A stretch of 11,542 nt of DNA from Chloroflexota bacterium (GCA_011046405.1 DSAR01000166.1:1-11542), one strand, 5' to 3'. Counted from the stretch's first letter, positions 1 through 8,092 are shown. Translations and numbers: made by a program. The notes: generated by a model from the sequence alone, not told the origin.

Positions 1-112
1 CATACTGGTCTACCAACATACCGGTCTACCAACATACCGGTCTACCAACATACCGGTCTACCAACATACCGGTCTACCAACATACCAATATACCAATATA
101 CCGATGTACCAA
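1..112. repeat. Tandem repeat, 8/16-bp periodicity, upstream of the macroglobulin gene
   Basis: Five head-to-tail copies of the 16-mer CATACCGGTCTACCAA fill bases 1-80; the first copy has one substitution (T for C at base 6). Four 8-base variants follow at 81-112 (CATACCAA, TATACCAA, TATACCGA, TGTACCAA). The 16-mer is itself two related octamers, so the whole tract is fourteen diverged 8-mers. It may continue left of the window. It ends only 4 bases before the AGGAGG of the next gene, so it would lie in or just upstream of that mRNA's leader. No spacers separate the copies, so it is not a CRISPR array. Function unknown. Confidence 0.93.
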
Positions 113-116
113 CCCC

Positions 117-122
117 AGGAGG
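117..122 (+). promoter_or_regulatory. Ribosome-binding site of the macroglobulin gene
   Basis: A consensus AGGAGG lies 6 bases before the ATG at 129. It fixes that start over the earlier ATG at 104, which lies in the repeat tail and opens a different frame. No convincing -35/-10 promoter is visible in the repeat tract; the promoter may be left of the window. Confidence 0.85.
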
Positions 123-128
123 ATAAAG

Positions 129-3100
129 ATGAACAGACGATTTGTCTACCAGTTCGTGGCAGTGCTTACGTTGTTGAGCTTGATCGTGGGTGGATGTCGG
201 CGCTCGGTTGCGCCTTCGCCGACGCCGACCGTTCCGCCGTATACCCCCGCGCCGGCAGGGAGCGTGCCGGTGAACGTCATCCAGCGCGCTCCGGATCGGG
301 GGGAGGAACTGTCCCTCGACGGCGTTATCGAGTTGGTCTTCGACCGGCCGATGGATCGCGCGTCGGTCGAGCGGGCGTTCAAAGTCAACCCCACGTTGCA
401 GGGGAATGTCGAGTGGGCCGACGCGCGCACGCTGCGTTTCAGGCCGGCCCGTGATCTGGCGCGGGCCGCCGAATACTACGTCACCGTCGAGGCGGAGGCC
501 AGGGCGGGGGATGGCGAGTCGCTTGACGGTGCCTACCGCTTCAAATTCCGGACCGTGGGCTATCTGGAGGTGAGTCAGGTCGTGCCGGCACCCGGCTCGG
601 AGGACGTCGAGACGACAGGTGACGTCACGGTCATGTTCAATCGGCCGGTTGTGCCTTTGATGGCGGTCAGCGATCCCGATTACGCCGGCTTGCCCCAGCC
701 CCTCACCTTCGATCCGTCCATTGCGGGCAGCGGGGAATGGCTCAACACCTCGATCTACGTCTTCAGACCGGCCGAGACGCTGGCGGGTGGCACGCGCTAC
801 ACGGCCCGGGTCGAGGCGGGGTTGACCGATACCACCGGCGGTCTCCTGGAAGCGGATTACGAGTGGACGTTCACGACCCAGCCGCCGCAGATCACGTGGA
901 TCTCTCCCCAGGAGGGGGCCGACCTGGTTGGTGTGGATACGTCGGTGCAGATGACGTTCAACATGCCGGTCGATTGCGACTCGGCGCGGGAGGCCTTCAG
1001 TTTGCAGGACGATGGGCGCACGACGATCGCGGGCGATTTGGCGTGCGACGGGGCGAGCGTCGTCTTCACGCCCACCGAACGCCTGCCCTTCGACACAGCC
1101 TTTACGGCTCGTGTGGACGCTGGCGTGCGCAGCCAGGGCGGCGGGCGAGGGATGCGCGAGCCTTATGAGTGGCCGTTCCGTACCGTGCCGCTCCCCCGGA
1201 TCGTGGATACCCGGCCCGCCGATGGAGAGGAAGAAGCGCCGCCTCGCACCTCGTTCGACATCATCTTCAACGCCCCGATCGACCCGGCGACGGTGCTGCC
1301 CAACCTGGAGATGACGCCGCCGATCTCGCCGGCCCGGGTCTACACCTACTTCAATCGCTGGGACCAGACCTTCGTGCTCGGTTTCGGCGCCCAGCCCTCG
1401 ACCGATTACGAGGTGCGCATCGGGCCGGACATCGCCGATCCCTATGGCAACGAGACGGGCCAGTCGATGACGGTCCGTTTCCGTACTGCGCCGTTGGACC
1501 CGGCGGCCTGGCTGCTGGTCCCCGGGCAGATGGGCACGTACGACGCCAATCAACCGGCCCAGATCGTGGCGGGTTATCTCAACACCCCGCGCTTGACCTT
1601 CCAACTGCACCGCCTGGAGATTCAAGACTTTCTCACCGCCCGTTACGATTGGTGGGATTACGAGCCCCCGGGCGACCCGCTGCGCGAGTGGTCGACGCCG
1701 GTCGAATCTCCCCTCAACCGGCGGGAACACGTGTTGGTCGACCTGGTCGAGGGCGGCGGTCAGCTGGAACCGGGCGTTTACCTGCTGGGCCTGAGAGCGG
1801 AGGGGGTCGAATACGAGCGCTGGCGACATCGCAATCTGCTGATCGTGTCGGCGCATAACCTGACGGTCAAGACTAGCCAGGGAGAGGCCCTGGTCTGGGC
1901 GACCGATCTGGCGGAAGGCCGGCCGCTGGCGGATCTCCAATTGGCGCTGTTGGATGAGGCCGGGGATGCGCGCGAAGAGGCGACGAGCAACGCCGACGGC
2001 GTCGCCCGTTTTGTCCTGAGCGAGCGCGAGTGGCACGGCGATGGAATATTCTATTCCGCGGAACCGTTCGTGTTGGGCGGCGTCGGGTGGGAGTGGTCGG
2101 CCGGTATCAGTCCCTGGGACTTCGGCCTGCAGGAAGCAGGCTACCAGCCCGATTACCGGGCCCACATCTACACCGACCGGCCCATCTACCGGCCGGGGCA
2201 GACCGTCTATTTCCGCGGCGTCGTGCGGGTCGAGGACGACGCGCGTTACGATCTACCCGACCGGAACCGGGTCGACGTCGTCATCCGCAGCGCGTCGGGC
2301 GAGGAGCTCTACCGGGAGACGCTGTCCCTGGACGAGTTCGGCGCCTTTCACGACGAGTTGGCCCTGGCTGAGGGAGCGCCATTAGGCGGTTATGCCGTCT
2401 CTGCTCAGATAGGGGGCCAGCAGCTGCACGCCAACTTCCAGGTCGCCGCCTACCGCCCGCCGGAGTTCGAGGTCGTCGTCGAGCCGGACGAGAGGGCGCT
2501 GTTCGCCGGGCAGACGACCGACGTGGCGGTGGACGTGCGCTACTTCTTTGGCGGCCCGGTCGCCGACGCCGAGATAGAGTGGCGCTTGCTGACGTCCCCC
2601 TACACCTTCCAGCCGGACCAATTCGGGCGCTACGACTTCTCGGAGGACGACGACCCGTGGCGCTGCCGCTGGTGCTGGTGGTGGGAGACCCCCTCGCCCG
2701 ACGTGTTGCTCTCCGGGTCGGGGACGACGAATGATGAAGGTCGTTTGACCGTCGCGCTGCCGACTGAGGTGATGACCGGCGGGCAGGAATTGACGCTGGA
2801 AGCCACCGCCTACGGCAAGGATGGGCAGGCCATCTCCGGGCGGAGCAGCCTTGTGGTGCACAAGGGTGCGTTCTACGCCGGGCTGGCGCCGCGCCAGTAC
2901 GTGGGCCGGGCGGGCGACGAAATGGCGGTCGACGTGGTAACGGTCGATTGGCAGGGGCGGATAGCAAACATCCGCGCGCGCCTGCCCGCCCAGACGCTCG
3001 ACGTCGAGATCGTCCACCGAGAGTGGGTGAACACCTTCGTGGAGAACGAGGTCGGCGGCTCCTGGGAGTGGGAGACGGTGGACACCGTCGTCTTCACCGA

Positions 3101-6100
3101 CACGCTGACCACCGACGCCAACGCCGGGGGCGAGATCGTCTTCACGCCGGAGGAGGGCGGCTCATACCGGGTCGCCGTCAGCGGGCGGGACGCGCAGGAG
3201 CGGCCGGTCCGCAGCGCGATCTGGGTGTGGGTCAGCGGGGAGGATTACGTCTCGTGGCGGCGCCAGAACAAGGATCAGATCACGCTCATCAGCGACAAAT
3301 CGACCTACGTCCCCGGCGAGACGGCCGAGATCCTCATCCCCAGCCCCTTCACGGGCGAGCACTGGGCCTGGATCACGGTCGAGCGGGGCGGCGTACTCCA
3401 GCAGGAGGTCCTGAAGTTGGAGAGCAACTCGACCCTCTACCGCTTGCCCATCACCGCCGATCACGCGCCCAACGTCTACGTCTCGGCCGTCATCGTCCAG
3501 GGGCCGGAGGCGCCGGACGCCAGCGAGCGGGTCGCTGCCCACAAGGTAGGCTACACAGCCCTGACGGTGCAACCGACCGCGCAGACGTTGAACGTTTCCC
3601 TGACGCCCAGCGTCGAGCAGGCGGAGCCGGGCGACCGGGTCTCCTTCGAGGTGGCGGCCCGGGACGCTGGCGGCGAGCCGGTGGCGGCCGCTTTCTCCGT
3701 CGACCTGGTGGACAAGGCGGTGCTCAGCCTCCGGCCGCGCCAGCCGAACGCCATCGTCGAGGCCTTCTATGGGCGGCGCGGCCTGGGCGTCTCGACCGCC
3801 AGCGGGTTGGCGATCTCGATCAACCGTTTGTTGCTGGAGCAGATGGAGGACCTGACACGGGAGGAAGAGGCGGCCCAGGTGTTGGGGCGCGGCGGTGAGG
3901 AAATGGCGGATGGAGAGGCGCTTGATTTTGCCGCCGAGGAGCCGCAAGCTGCCCCGATGGCGACGATGGAGATGGAGAAGCGGGCCGAAGTGGAAGCGGT
4001 GCGTCAGTTGCCGCCCGGCGTCGAACTGCGCGAGACCTTCGCCGATACCGCCCTGTGGGACGGCGCGGTGGTCACCGACCGGAGCGGTCGCGCCACGGTC
4101 GCGCTCACGCTGCCCGACAACCTGACGACGTGGGTCTTCCGCGGGGTCGGGGCGACGATCGACACCGAGGTCGGCGAGGCGACGACTGAACTCCTGGTCA
4201 CCAAACCACTGTTGGTTCGCCCAACGACGCCGCGCTTCTTCGTCGTGGGCGACCGGGCGGAACTGGCGGCCCTGGTCAGCAACAACACCGGCGAGACGTT
4301 GGACGTCGAGGTGGCGCTCCAGTCGAATGGCCTGGCGGTGGCGGACGACGCCGTGCAGACCGTCTCCATCCCCGGCGGCGGCGAGGCGGCGATCACCTGG
4401 TGGGTGACGGTGCAGGACGTGGAGAACGTCGACCTGACGATGAGCGCCGTCGCCGGCGATCACGCCGACGCGGCCCGCCCGCGCCTGACGACCGGCCCCG
4501 ACGGCACGCTGATGGTGCGCCGCTACACCGCGCCAGAGATCGTGGGCACCGGCGGGCAGCTGGTGGACGAGGGGACGCGGACCGAGGTGGTGGCCCTGCC
4601 GCCCAAGTACGACGAGCGGGAGGGAGAACTGACGGTGCAACTCGACCCGTCGCTGGCGGCCGGGATGCGGGAGGGCCTGGATTACCTGGAATACTTCCCC
4701 TATGAGTGCGTGGAGCAGACCGTTTCCCGCTTCCTGCCCAACGTGCTGACCTACCGGGCGTTGAAGGACCTGGGCCTCGCCGATCCGGAACTGGAGCGCA
4801 AGCTGCCCGGCCTGGTCGCCGAGGGCTTGAGCGCCCTCTACCGGGCCCAGAACGGGGATGGGGGCTGGGGATGGTGGCCGAACCGGGAGAGTCGAGCCTA
4901 CCTGAGCGGCTACGTCCTGTTCGGGCTGGTCAAGGCCCAGGAGGCCGGTTTCGACGTGCGCGGCGACGTGATCCAGCGCGGCGCGGCCTACCTGGAAGGC
5001 GCGTTGGTCCCTGCCCGTGACCTCAGGAGTTACCGGGAGGCCGACCGGCAGGCCTTCCTGCTCTACGTGTTGGCCGAGGCCGGCCAGACGCGGCGCACCA
5101 GCCAGACCGGCGAGCTGTTCCGCCAGCGGGACACGCTCAATCACTACGGGCGCGCCTTCCTGGCGCTGACGTTGAGCTTGACTGACGAGAATGACAGCCG
5201 GATCGACACCCTGCTGGCGGATCTGCAGAACGCGGCCATCCTCAGCGCGACCGGCGCTCACTGGGAGGAGGCCAACTACGACCGGTGGGCGATGAACACC
5301 GACACCCGCTCCACCGCCGTCATCCTGGACGCGCTGGCCCGGCTCGACCCTGACAACGACCTGATCCCCAACGTCGTGCGCTGGCTGATGGTCGCCCGGC
5401 GGGATGGGATCTGGGAGACGACGCAGGAGACTGCCTGGTCGTTGATCGCGCTGACTGACTGGATGGTGGTCACCGGCGAGCTGGCGGGGAATTACGAGTA
5501 CGGTGTCTGGCTCAACGACGAGGCGCTTAAAGAAGGTGCGGTGACGCCGGAGACGGTCGCCGAGTCGATCAAGCTCCGGGTCGACGTCGCCGATCTGCTG
5601 GCGGACGTCGGCAACCGGTTGACCATCGGGCGCGGCCCCGGCGAGGGGCGGCTTTACTACACGGCCCACCTCAAGGTCTACCTGCCGGTGGCGGAGATCG
5701 AGCCCCTTGACCGGGGCATCATCGTCTCCCGTCGCTACATCGATCCGGCCTGTAATGAAGGCATCAAATGTCCAGAGGTGGAACAAGCAGCCGTCGGCGA
5801 TGTGGTGCAGGTGCGCCTGACGATCATCGCGCCGCACGACCTGTACTACGTCGTGGTCGAGGATCCCCTACCGGCCGGTGCCGAGGGGATCGATCCCAGC
5901 CTGGCGACGAGCAGCGTGATGGATCAGCAGCCCGGTCTGTACCGCGAGGCGCAGGATGATTGGTGGGGCGGTTTCTATCACTGGTGGTGGCAGTGGTACA
6001 GCCGCAGCGAGATGCGCGACGATCGCGTGGTGTTGTTCGCCGACTACCTGCCGGCGGGGACCTACGAGTATACGTACACCTTCCGCGCCACGCGCCCCGG

Positions 6101-6200
6101 CGAGTACCATGTCATCCCCACGACGGCCAACGAGTTCTACTTCCCGGAGGTCTTTGGGCGTGGGGCCGGACAACTGTTTGTCGTTGAGAGGAGTGAGTGA
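129..6200 (+). CDS. Alpha-2-macroglobulin family lipoprotein with N-terminal Ig-like repeats and intact thioester motif
   Basis: This 2023-residue protein is a bacterial alpha-2-macroglobulin: a surface protease trap that is cut in a bait region and then binds the attacker covalently through a thioester. A lipoprotein signal (hydrophobic residues 9-22, lipobox VGG then Cys23) and a Pro/Thr linker lead into four SbsA-like Ig domains (Big_5 type) at about 48-144, 145-253, 254-356 and 357-458. The MG2/A2M_N signature TDRPIYRPGQ is at 682-691. A low-complexity acidic stretch at about 1240-1294 is the likely bait region, and the A2M domain starts near 1295. The thioester motif ECVEQT has Cys1527 and Gln1530 in the CxEQ arrangement, followed by the alpha-toroid domain (GGW at 1578-1580). 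A Trp-rich C-terminal MG10-like domain ends at FYFPEVFGR. Cys283/Cys306 and Cys1875/Cys1881 could form disulphides, consistent with export. In many bacteria such genes adjoin pbpC (PBP1C); no pbpC is in the window. The family call is firm; substrate range is unknown. Confidence 0.95.
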   Translation: MNRRFVYQFVAVLTLLSLIVGGCRRSVAPSPTPTVPPYTPAPAGSVPVNVIQRAPDRGEELSLDGVIELVFDRPMDRASVERAFKVNPTLQGNVEWADARTLRFRPARDLARAAEYYVTVEAEARAGDGESLDGAYRFKFRTVGYLEVSQVVPAPGSEDVETTGDVTVMFNRPVVPLMAVSDPDYAGLPQPLTFDPSIAGSGEWLNTSIYVFRPAETLAGGTRYTARVEAGLTDTTGGLLEADYEWTFTTQPPQITWISPQEGADLVGVDTSVQMTFNMPVDCDSAREAFSLQDDGRTTIAGDLACDGASVVFTPTERLPFDTAFTARVDAGVRSQGGGRGMREPYEWPFRTVPLPRIVDTRPADGEEEAPPRTSFDIIFNAPIDPATVLPNLEMTPPISPARVYTYFNRWDQTFVLGFGAQPSTDYEVRIGPDIADPYGNETGQSMTVRFRTAPLDPAAWLLVPGQMGTYDANQPAQIVAGYLNTPRLTFQLHRLEIQDFLTARYDWWDYEPPGDPLREWSTPVESPLNRREHVLVDLVEGGGQLEPGVYLLGLRAEGVEYERWRHRNLLIVSAHNLTVKTSQGEALVWATDLAEGRPLADLQLALLDEAGDAREEATSNADGVARFVLSEREWHGDGIFYSAEPFVLGGVGWEWSAGISPWDFGLQEAGYQPDYRAHIYTDRPIYRPGQTVYFRGVVRVEDDARYDLPDRNRVDVVIRSASGEELYRETLSLDEFGAFHDELALAEGAPLGGYAVSAQIGGQQLHANFQVAAYRPPEFEVVVEPDERALFAGQTTDVAVDVRYFFGGPVADAEIEWRLLTSPYTFQPDQFGRYDFSEDDDPWRCRWCWWWETPSPDVLLSGSGTTNDEGRLTVALPTEVMTGGQELTLEATAYGKDGQAISGRSSLVVHKGAFYAGLAPRQYVGRAGDEMAVDVVTVDWQGRIANIRARLPAQTLDVEIVHREWVNTFVENEVGGSWEWETVDTVVFTDTLTTDANAGGEIVFTPEEGGSYRVAVSGRDAQERPVRSAIWVWVSGEDYVSWRRQNKDQITLISDKSTYVPGETAEILIPSPFTGEHWAWITVERGGVLQQEVLKLESNSTLYRLPITADHAPNVYVSAVIVQGPEAPDASERVAAHKVGYTALTVQPTAQTLNVSLTPSVEQAEPGDRVSFEVAARDAGGEPVAAAFSVDLVDKAVLSLRPRQPNAIVEAFYGRRGLGVSTASGLAISINRLLLEQMEDLTREEEAAQVLGRGGEEMADGEALDFAAEEPQAAPMATMEMEKRAEVEAVRQLPPGVELRETFADTALWDGAVVTDRSGRATVALTLPDNLTTWVFRGVGATIDTEVGEATTELLVTKPLLVRPTTPRFFVVGDRAELAALVSNNTGETLDVEVALQSNGLAVADDAVQTVSIPGGGEAAITWWVTVQDVENVDLTMSAVAGDHADAARPRLTTGPDGTLMVRRYTAPEIVGTGGQLVDEGTRTEVVALPPKYDEREGELTVQLDPSLAAGMREGLDYLEYFPYECVEQTVSRFLPNVLTYRALKDLGLADPELERKLPGLVAEGLSALYRAQNGDGGWGWWPNRESRAYLSGYVLFGLVKAQEAGFDVRGDVIQRGAAYLEGALVPARDLRSYREADRQAFLLYVLAEAGQTRRTSQTGELFRQRDTLNHYGRAFLALTLSLTDENDSRIDTLLADLQNAAILSATGAHWEEANYDRWAMNTDTRSTAVILDALARLDPDNDLIPNVVRWLMVARRDGIWETTQETAWSLIALTDWMVVTGELAGNYEYGVWLNDEALKEGAVTPETVAESIKLRVDVADLLADVGNRLTIGRGPGEGRLYYTAHLKVYLPVAEIEPLDRGIIVSRRYIDPACNEGIKCPEVEQAAVGDVVQVRLTIIAPHDLYYVVVEDPLPAGAEGIDPSLATSSVMDQQPGLYREAQDDWWGGFYHWWWQWYSRSEMRDDRVVLFADYLPAGTYEYTYTFRATRPGEYHVIPTTANEFYFPEVFGRGAGQLFVVERSE

Positions 6201-6206
6201 GAGAGG

Positions 6207-6250
6207 GCAGCATCTCGGCCCCACCGCCCGCGTCGGGACTGAGATGCTGC
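6207..6250 (+). terminator. Stem-loop just after the macroglobulin stop codon (possible terminator)
   Basis: A perfect 10-bp inverted repeat, GCAGCATCTC (6207-6216) and GAGATGCTGC (6241-6250), encloses a 24-base GC-rich loop and begins 6 bases after the TGA. It is well placed to end or protect the 3' end of the mRNA. No T-tract follows the right arm, so a classical Rho-independent terminator is not supported. Confidence 0.4.
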
Positions 6251-6257
6251 TCTGTAC

Positions 6258-6458
6258 CAGCGAGAGCGCCTTCAGTGCGTAGACGTTGGCGATGGCACAG
6301 GGATCGTCCTTGCGGACCGGGCCACGGAATCCTGCCAGATCCGGCGTGGCCCGGCAGCGCCAGCCGTTCTCCTCGAATAGGTTCACCAGGTGATCGATCG
6401 CTCGCTGCACAGGCGTGTCACCCGTCACCCCAAAAGCCAGCGAGGGAGGACTTGATTC
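6258..6458 (-). pseudogene. Decayed fragment of a squalene-cyclase / prenyltransferase-like (alpha-toroid) gene
   Basis: Read on the minus strand, this open stretch encodes about 67 residues that look like real protein: PSLAFGVTGDTPVQRAIDHL, then an ENGWRCRATPD segment, then FRGPVRKDDPCAIANVYALK. The pattern GW-C...FRGP-RKxDPC-xAN-xALKALS resembles the squalene-cyclase-like / prenyltransferase-repeat proteins common in this type of genome; that is pattern memory, not a search. Upstream the frame meets a stop (6474-6476) and has no sensible start. Downstream the similarity ends at ALKALSLV and the frame runs meaninglessly into the end of the macroglobulin gene. It is best read as a remnant truncated at both ends. 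A GTG at 6428 could start a short ORF, but no ribosome-binding site supports it. Confidence 0.45.
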
Positions 6459-6463
6459 CCTCT

Positions 6464-6568
6464 CTAAATACGTTCAAATACGTTCAGAATCTGTTCCCTT
6501 TCCTCATCGGAAAGAGACCGGACCGCCGGTCGTGCTTGTCTTTCAGCCCATCGTTGTTTCCATCTCAT
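6464..6568 (-). CDS. Small ORF (34 aa) with strong ribosome-binding site, function unknown
   Basis: An AAGGAG lies 6 bases upstream of the ATG at 6568 on the minus strand, followed by a 34-residue basic peptide that starts MRWKQRWAERQARP and ends SDEEREQILNVFERI. I do not recognise the peptide. Near its end is an exact 10-bp tandem duplication (AAATACGTTC on the plus strand, 6466-6475 and 6476-6485). Removing one copy shifts the frame and adds about a dozen residues before the next stop, so the stop codon depends on the duplication. It lies 39 bases after the DUF4332 gene on the same strand. It could be a real small gene, or the 5' end of the same decayed locus that left the alpha-toroid fragment. 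Confidence 0.4.
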   Translation of the reverse strand: MRWKQRWAERQARPAVRSLSDEEREQILNVFERI

Positions 6569-6607
6569 AATCACTCCTTGTAAACCGGCGTTCGTCGCGG
6601 CCCAGTC

Positions 6608-7276
6608 TCACGCATATTCGAGCACCTTGGGAAGATACCGGGCGGTTTCGAGACAATACGCGATGTCTTTCGCGCCCAAGGACGCCCCCTCCTCGACGGT
6701 GTGCACTTTCTCCAACAACTCATCCACTGAGTGCGAAAGGAATGCCTTCAGCGTCTCGACGCCCACGTCGTACAGGAGTCGAACGGCCACCGGCCCCACG
6801 CCTACGATCCTCGCCAGATCCGAGAGTTTGACCAGTTCCAATAACGCGTTGTCGGGCACGCCGGCCTGTTCCGTCAACGCGGCCCGATCGGCCGGGGTCA
6901 GCGCCCGCCCGAAGAGGTGCTTGGTATGCTTGACATCGACGGCGCTCAATTTCTCCACGTATTCGGGGTCGACGCCGGGGATCTTGTCCAGGTCGAAGGG
7001 CTTGGAAATATAGCTGATCACCTCGCGCCGCAAGGTGATCAGGTAATCGAGGGATAACGCCGATTCCCGCGCAAATGCTTCCCGTTTCGCCTTGCTCTTG
7101 AGGGTGGCCTGCAATTCGGCCAGGTTCTCGATCCCCATCGATGCCAACGCCGCGAAACGCGCGTCCATCTCCTCCAGCAGGATCCTGCGTCCCGGCAGAA
7201 CGTCCTTCGTTTCCAGTATGCGCCTGAACTGCGCCAGGCTGAATTGTTCGAGATCGAGGCAGTATAAATCGGCCAT
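6608..7276 (-). CDS. DUF4332 / helix-hairpin-helix domain protein
   Basis: The 222-residue protein is mostly helical with two helix-hairpin-helix-like segments: FDLDKIPGVDPEYVEKLSAV in the middle, and LSDLARIVGVGPVAVRLL in the C-terminal third followed by YDVGVETLKAFLSHS. The hydrophobic-xxI-x-GVG-P pattern and the following helix match DUF4332, a helix-hairpin-helix family akin to the DNA-binding modules of radA/polymerase-type proteins. Its biochemical role is not established. No signal peptide or membrane segment is seen. Three in-frame ATGs lie close together (7285, 7282, 7276). The AAAGG abuts the first, so the third, with a 9-base spacer, is the most plausible start; an earlier start would add three residues. 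The gene lies 36 bases after the chimeric APH-like gene on the same strand and may be cotranscribed with it. Confidence 0.72.
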   Translation of the reverse strand: MADLYCLDLEQFSLAQFRRILETKDVLPGRRILLEEMDARFAALASMGIENLAELQATLKSKAKREAFARESALSLDYLITLRREVISYISKPFDLDKIPGVDPEYVEKLSAVDVKHTKHLFGRALTPADRAALTEQAGVPDNALLELVKLSDLARIVGVGPVAVRLLYDVGVETLKAFLSHSVDELLEKVHTVEEGASLGAKDIAYCLETARYLPKVLEYA

Positions 7277-7312
7277 GTTCATCATCCTTTCATCTAACGT
7301 ATGATTACGATT

Positions 7313-8092
7313 TTATCCATCATTTTCTCCTATTTCTCTAGATTCAACCAATCCCCCATGGTAATGTAACCGGTAGATCTCTCGCCCCCGGTGGAGAATG
7401 CGCTCGATCCCCTTGAAACCCTCGACCGTTCCTTCACTCTCGTCCGAGTACGTCAAATCCTGTTCCTCGAAAGAGGATGGCCCCCGGAACGGCCGATCCT
7501 CCGCGACCTGCCGCATCGCCTTTCCCAGGAACCGGTACACCTGATCCGCCGGGACGACCTCGTCATCCTGAAGCCAGTGATAGAAGCCTTCCCATTCCCC
7601 TCGCCAGGCAAGATGTTCTTCCCCGGTCTCCACATCCACCGAAGCTTCCCAGGACGGATAGCCCTGGGCCAGACGGTGTAACTGACCGATGGTCTCTCCC
7701 CACTTGCGGAAGAAGTCCGGATCCCAGGTTTTCTCTGCACGGATCCTTCCGGGGACCAGATCCATACTGTAGCCAACCCACAGGTAGTTCTCATCGAGAA
7801 ACGTTTCGTACAAATTACCTCCCGGTGAGAACTGGGGAAAGACGATGTGCGCGCCCCGCTCCCCCAGGAAGAGCACGAACGCCAATCGTTCTTCCAAACG
7901 CAGCAATCCGCCTCGCCGGTCGTCCGCCGGGATGGCCATGATCTTCAACAATCGCCGGGCGTCTTGGTACGGATAGGCATACACGATGCCATCCGATGAC
8001 TCCTCCCCACCCCCAAAATGGCTCAGATGCGCGCTTGCAGTTCCAAAAGATGCAGCCAGTGCTTCCAGGACAGATTGCGGTACTTGTATCAT
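7313..8092 (-). CDS. Chimeric protein: APH-like kinase N-lobe fused to a DUF5680-like C-terminal segment
   Basis: Residues 1 to about 178 resemble the N-terminal part of aminoglycoside-phosphotransferase/homoserine-kinase-like proteins: a Gly-rich strand-turn (FGGGEESSDGIVY), a lysine strand RLLKIMAI (Lys50) and the hinge region NLYETFLDENYLWVGYSMDL. The catalytic loop (HxDxxxxN) and metal-binding DFD of this fold should follow, and both are absent. Instead residues about 186-250 carry the pattern RPFRGPSSFEE...DLTYSDESEG...FKGIERI...REIYRLHYHGGLV, which matches my recollection of the C-terminal part of DUF5680 proteins. The protein therefore appears to be an in-frame fusion of a 5' kinase fragment to a 3' fragment of another gene, and is unlikely to be an active phosphotransferase. 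The start ATG (8092) has GGAAGG upstream and overlaps, as ATGA, the stop of the relic ORF before it. The N-lobe assignment is firmer than the C-terminal one. Confidence 0.7.
   Translation of the reverse strand: MIQVPQSVLEALAASFGTASAHLSHFGGGEESSDGIVYAYPYQDARRLLKIMAIPADDRRGGLLRLEERLAFVLFLGERGAHIVFPQFSPGGNLYETFLDENYLWVGYSMDLVPGRIRAEKTWDPDFFRKWGETIGQLHRLAQGYPSWEASVDVETGEEHLAWRGEWEGFYHWLQDDEVVPADQVYRFLGKAMRQVAEDRPFRGPSSFEEQDLTYSDESEGTVEGFKGIERILHRGREIYRLHYHGGLVESREIGENDG

Noticed and set aside
1..112. CRISPR array
   Set aside because: Units are 8/16 bp and directly adjacent, with no unique spacers and no cas genes.
104..454. Plus-strand ORF starting at ATG 104
   Set aside because: It starts in the repeat tail, lacks a ribosome-binding site and overlaps the lipoprotein signal of the real gene in another frame.
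42..2165. Minus-strand open frame of 707 codons over the repeat and the 5' part of the macroglobulin gene
   Set aside because: Same antisense GC effect; its C-terminus is just the tandem repeat translated. No ribosome-binding site or domain pattern was seen.
3162..5837. Long minus-strand open frame (891 codons) opposite the macroglobulin gene
   Set aside because: High GC leaves few stops in the antisense frame. The translation is Arg/Gly/His/Asp-rich with no family pattern, while the plus strand carries clear macroglobulin motifs throughout.
6201..6607. pbpC (PBP1C), the usual partner of bacterial macroglobulin genes
   Set aside because: No transglycosylase or transpeptidase motif is present on either strand here, and the space is too small.
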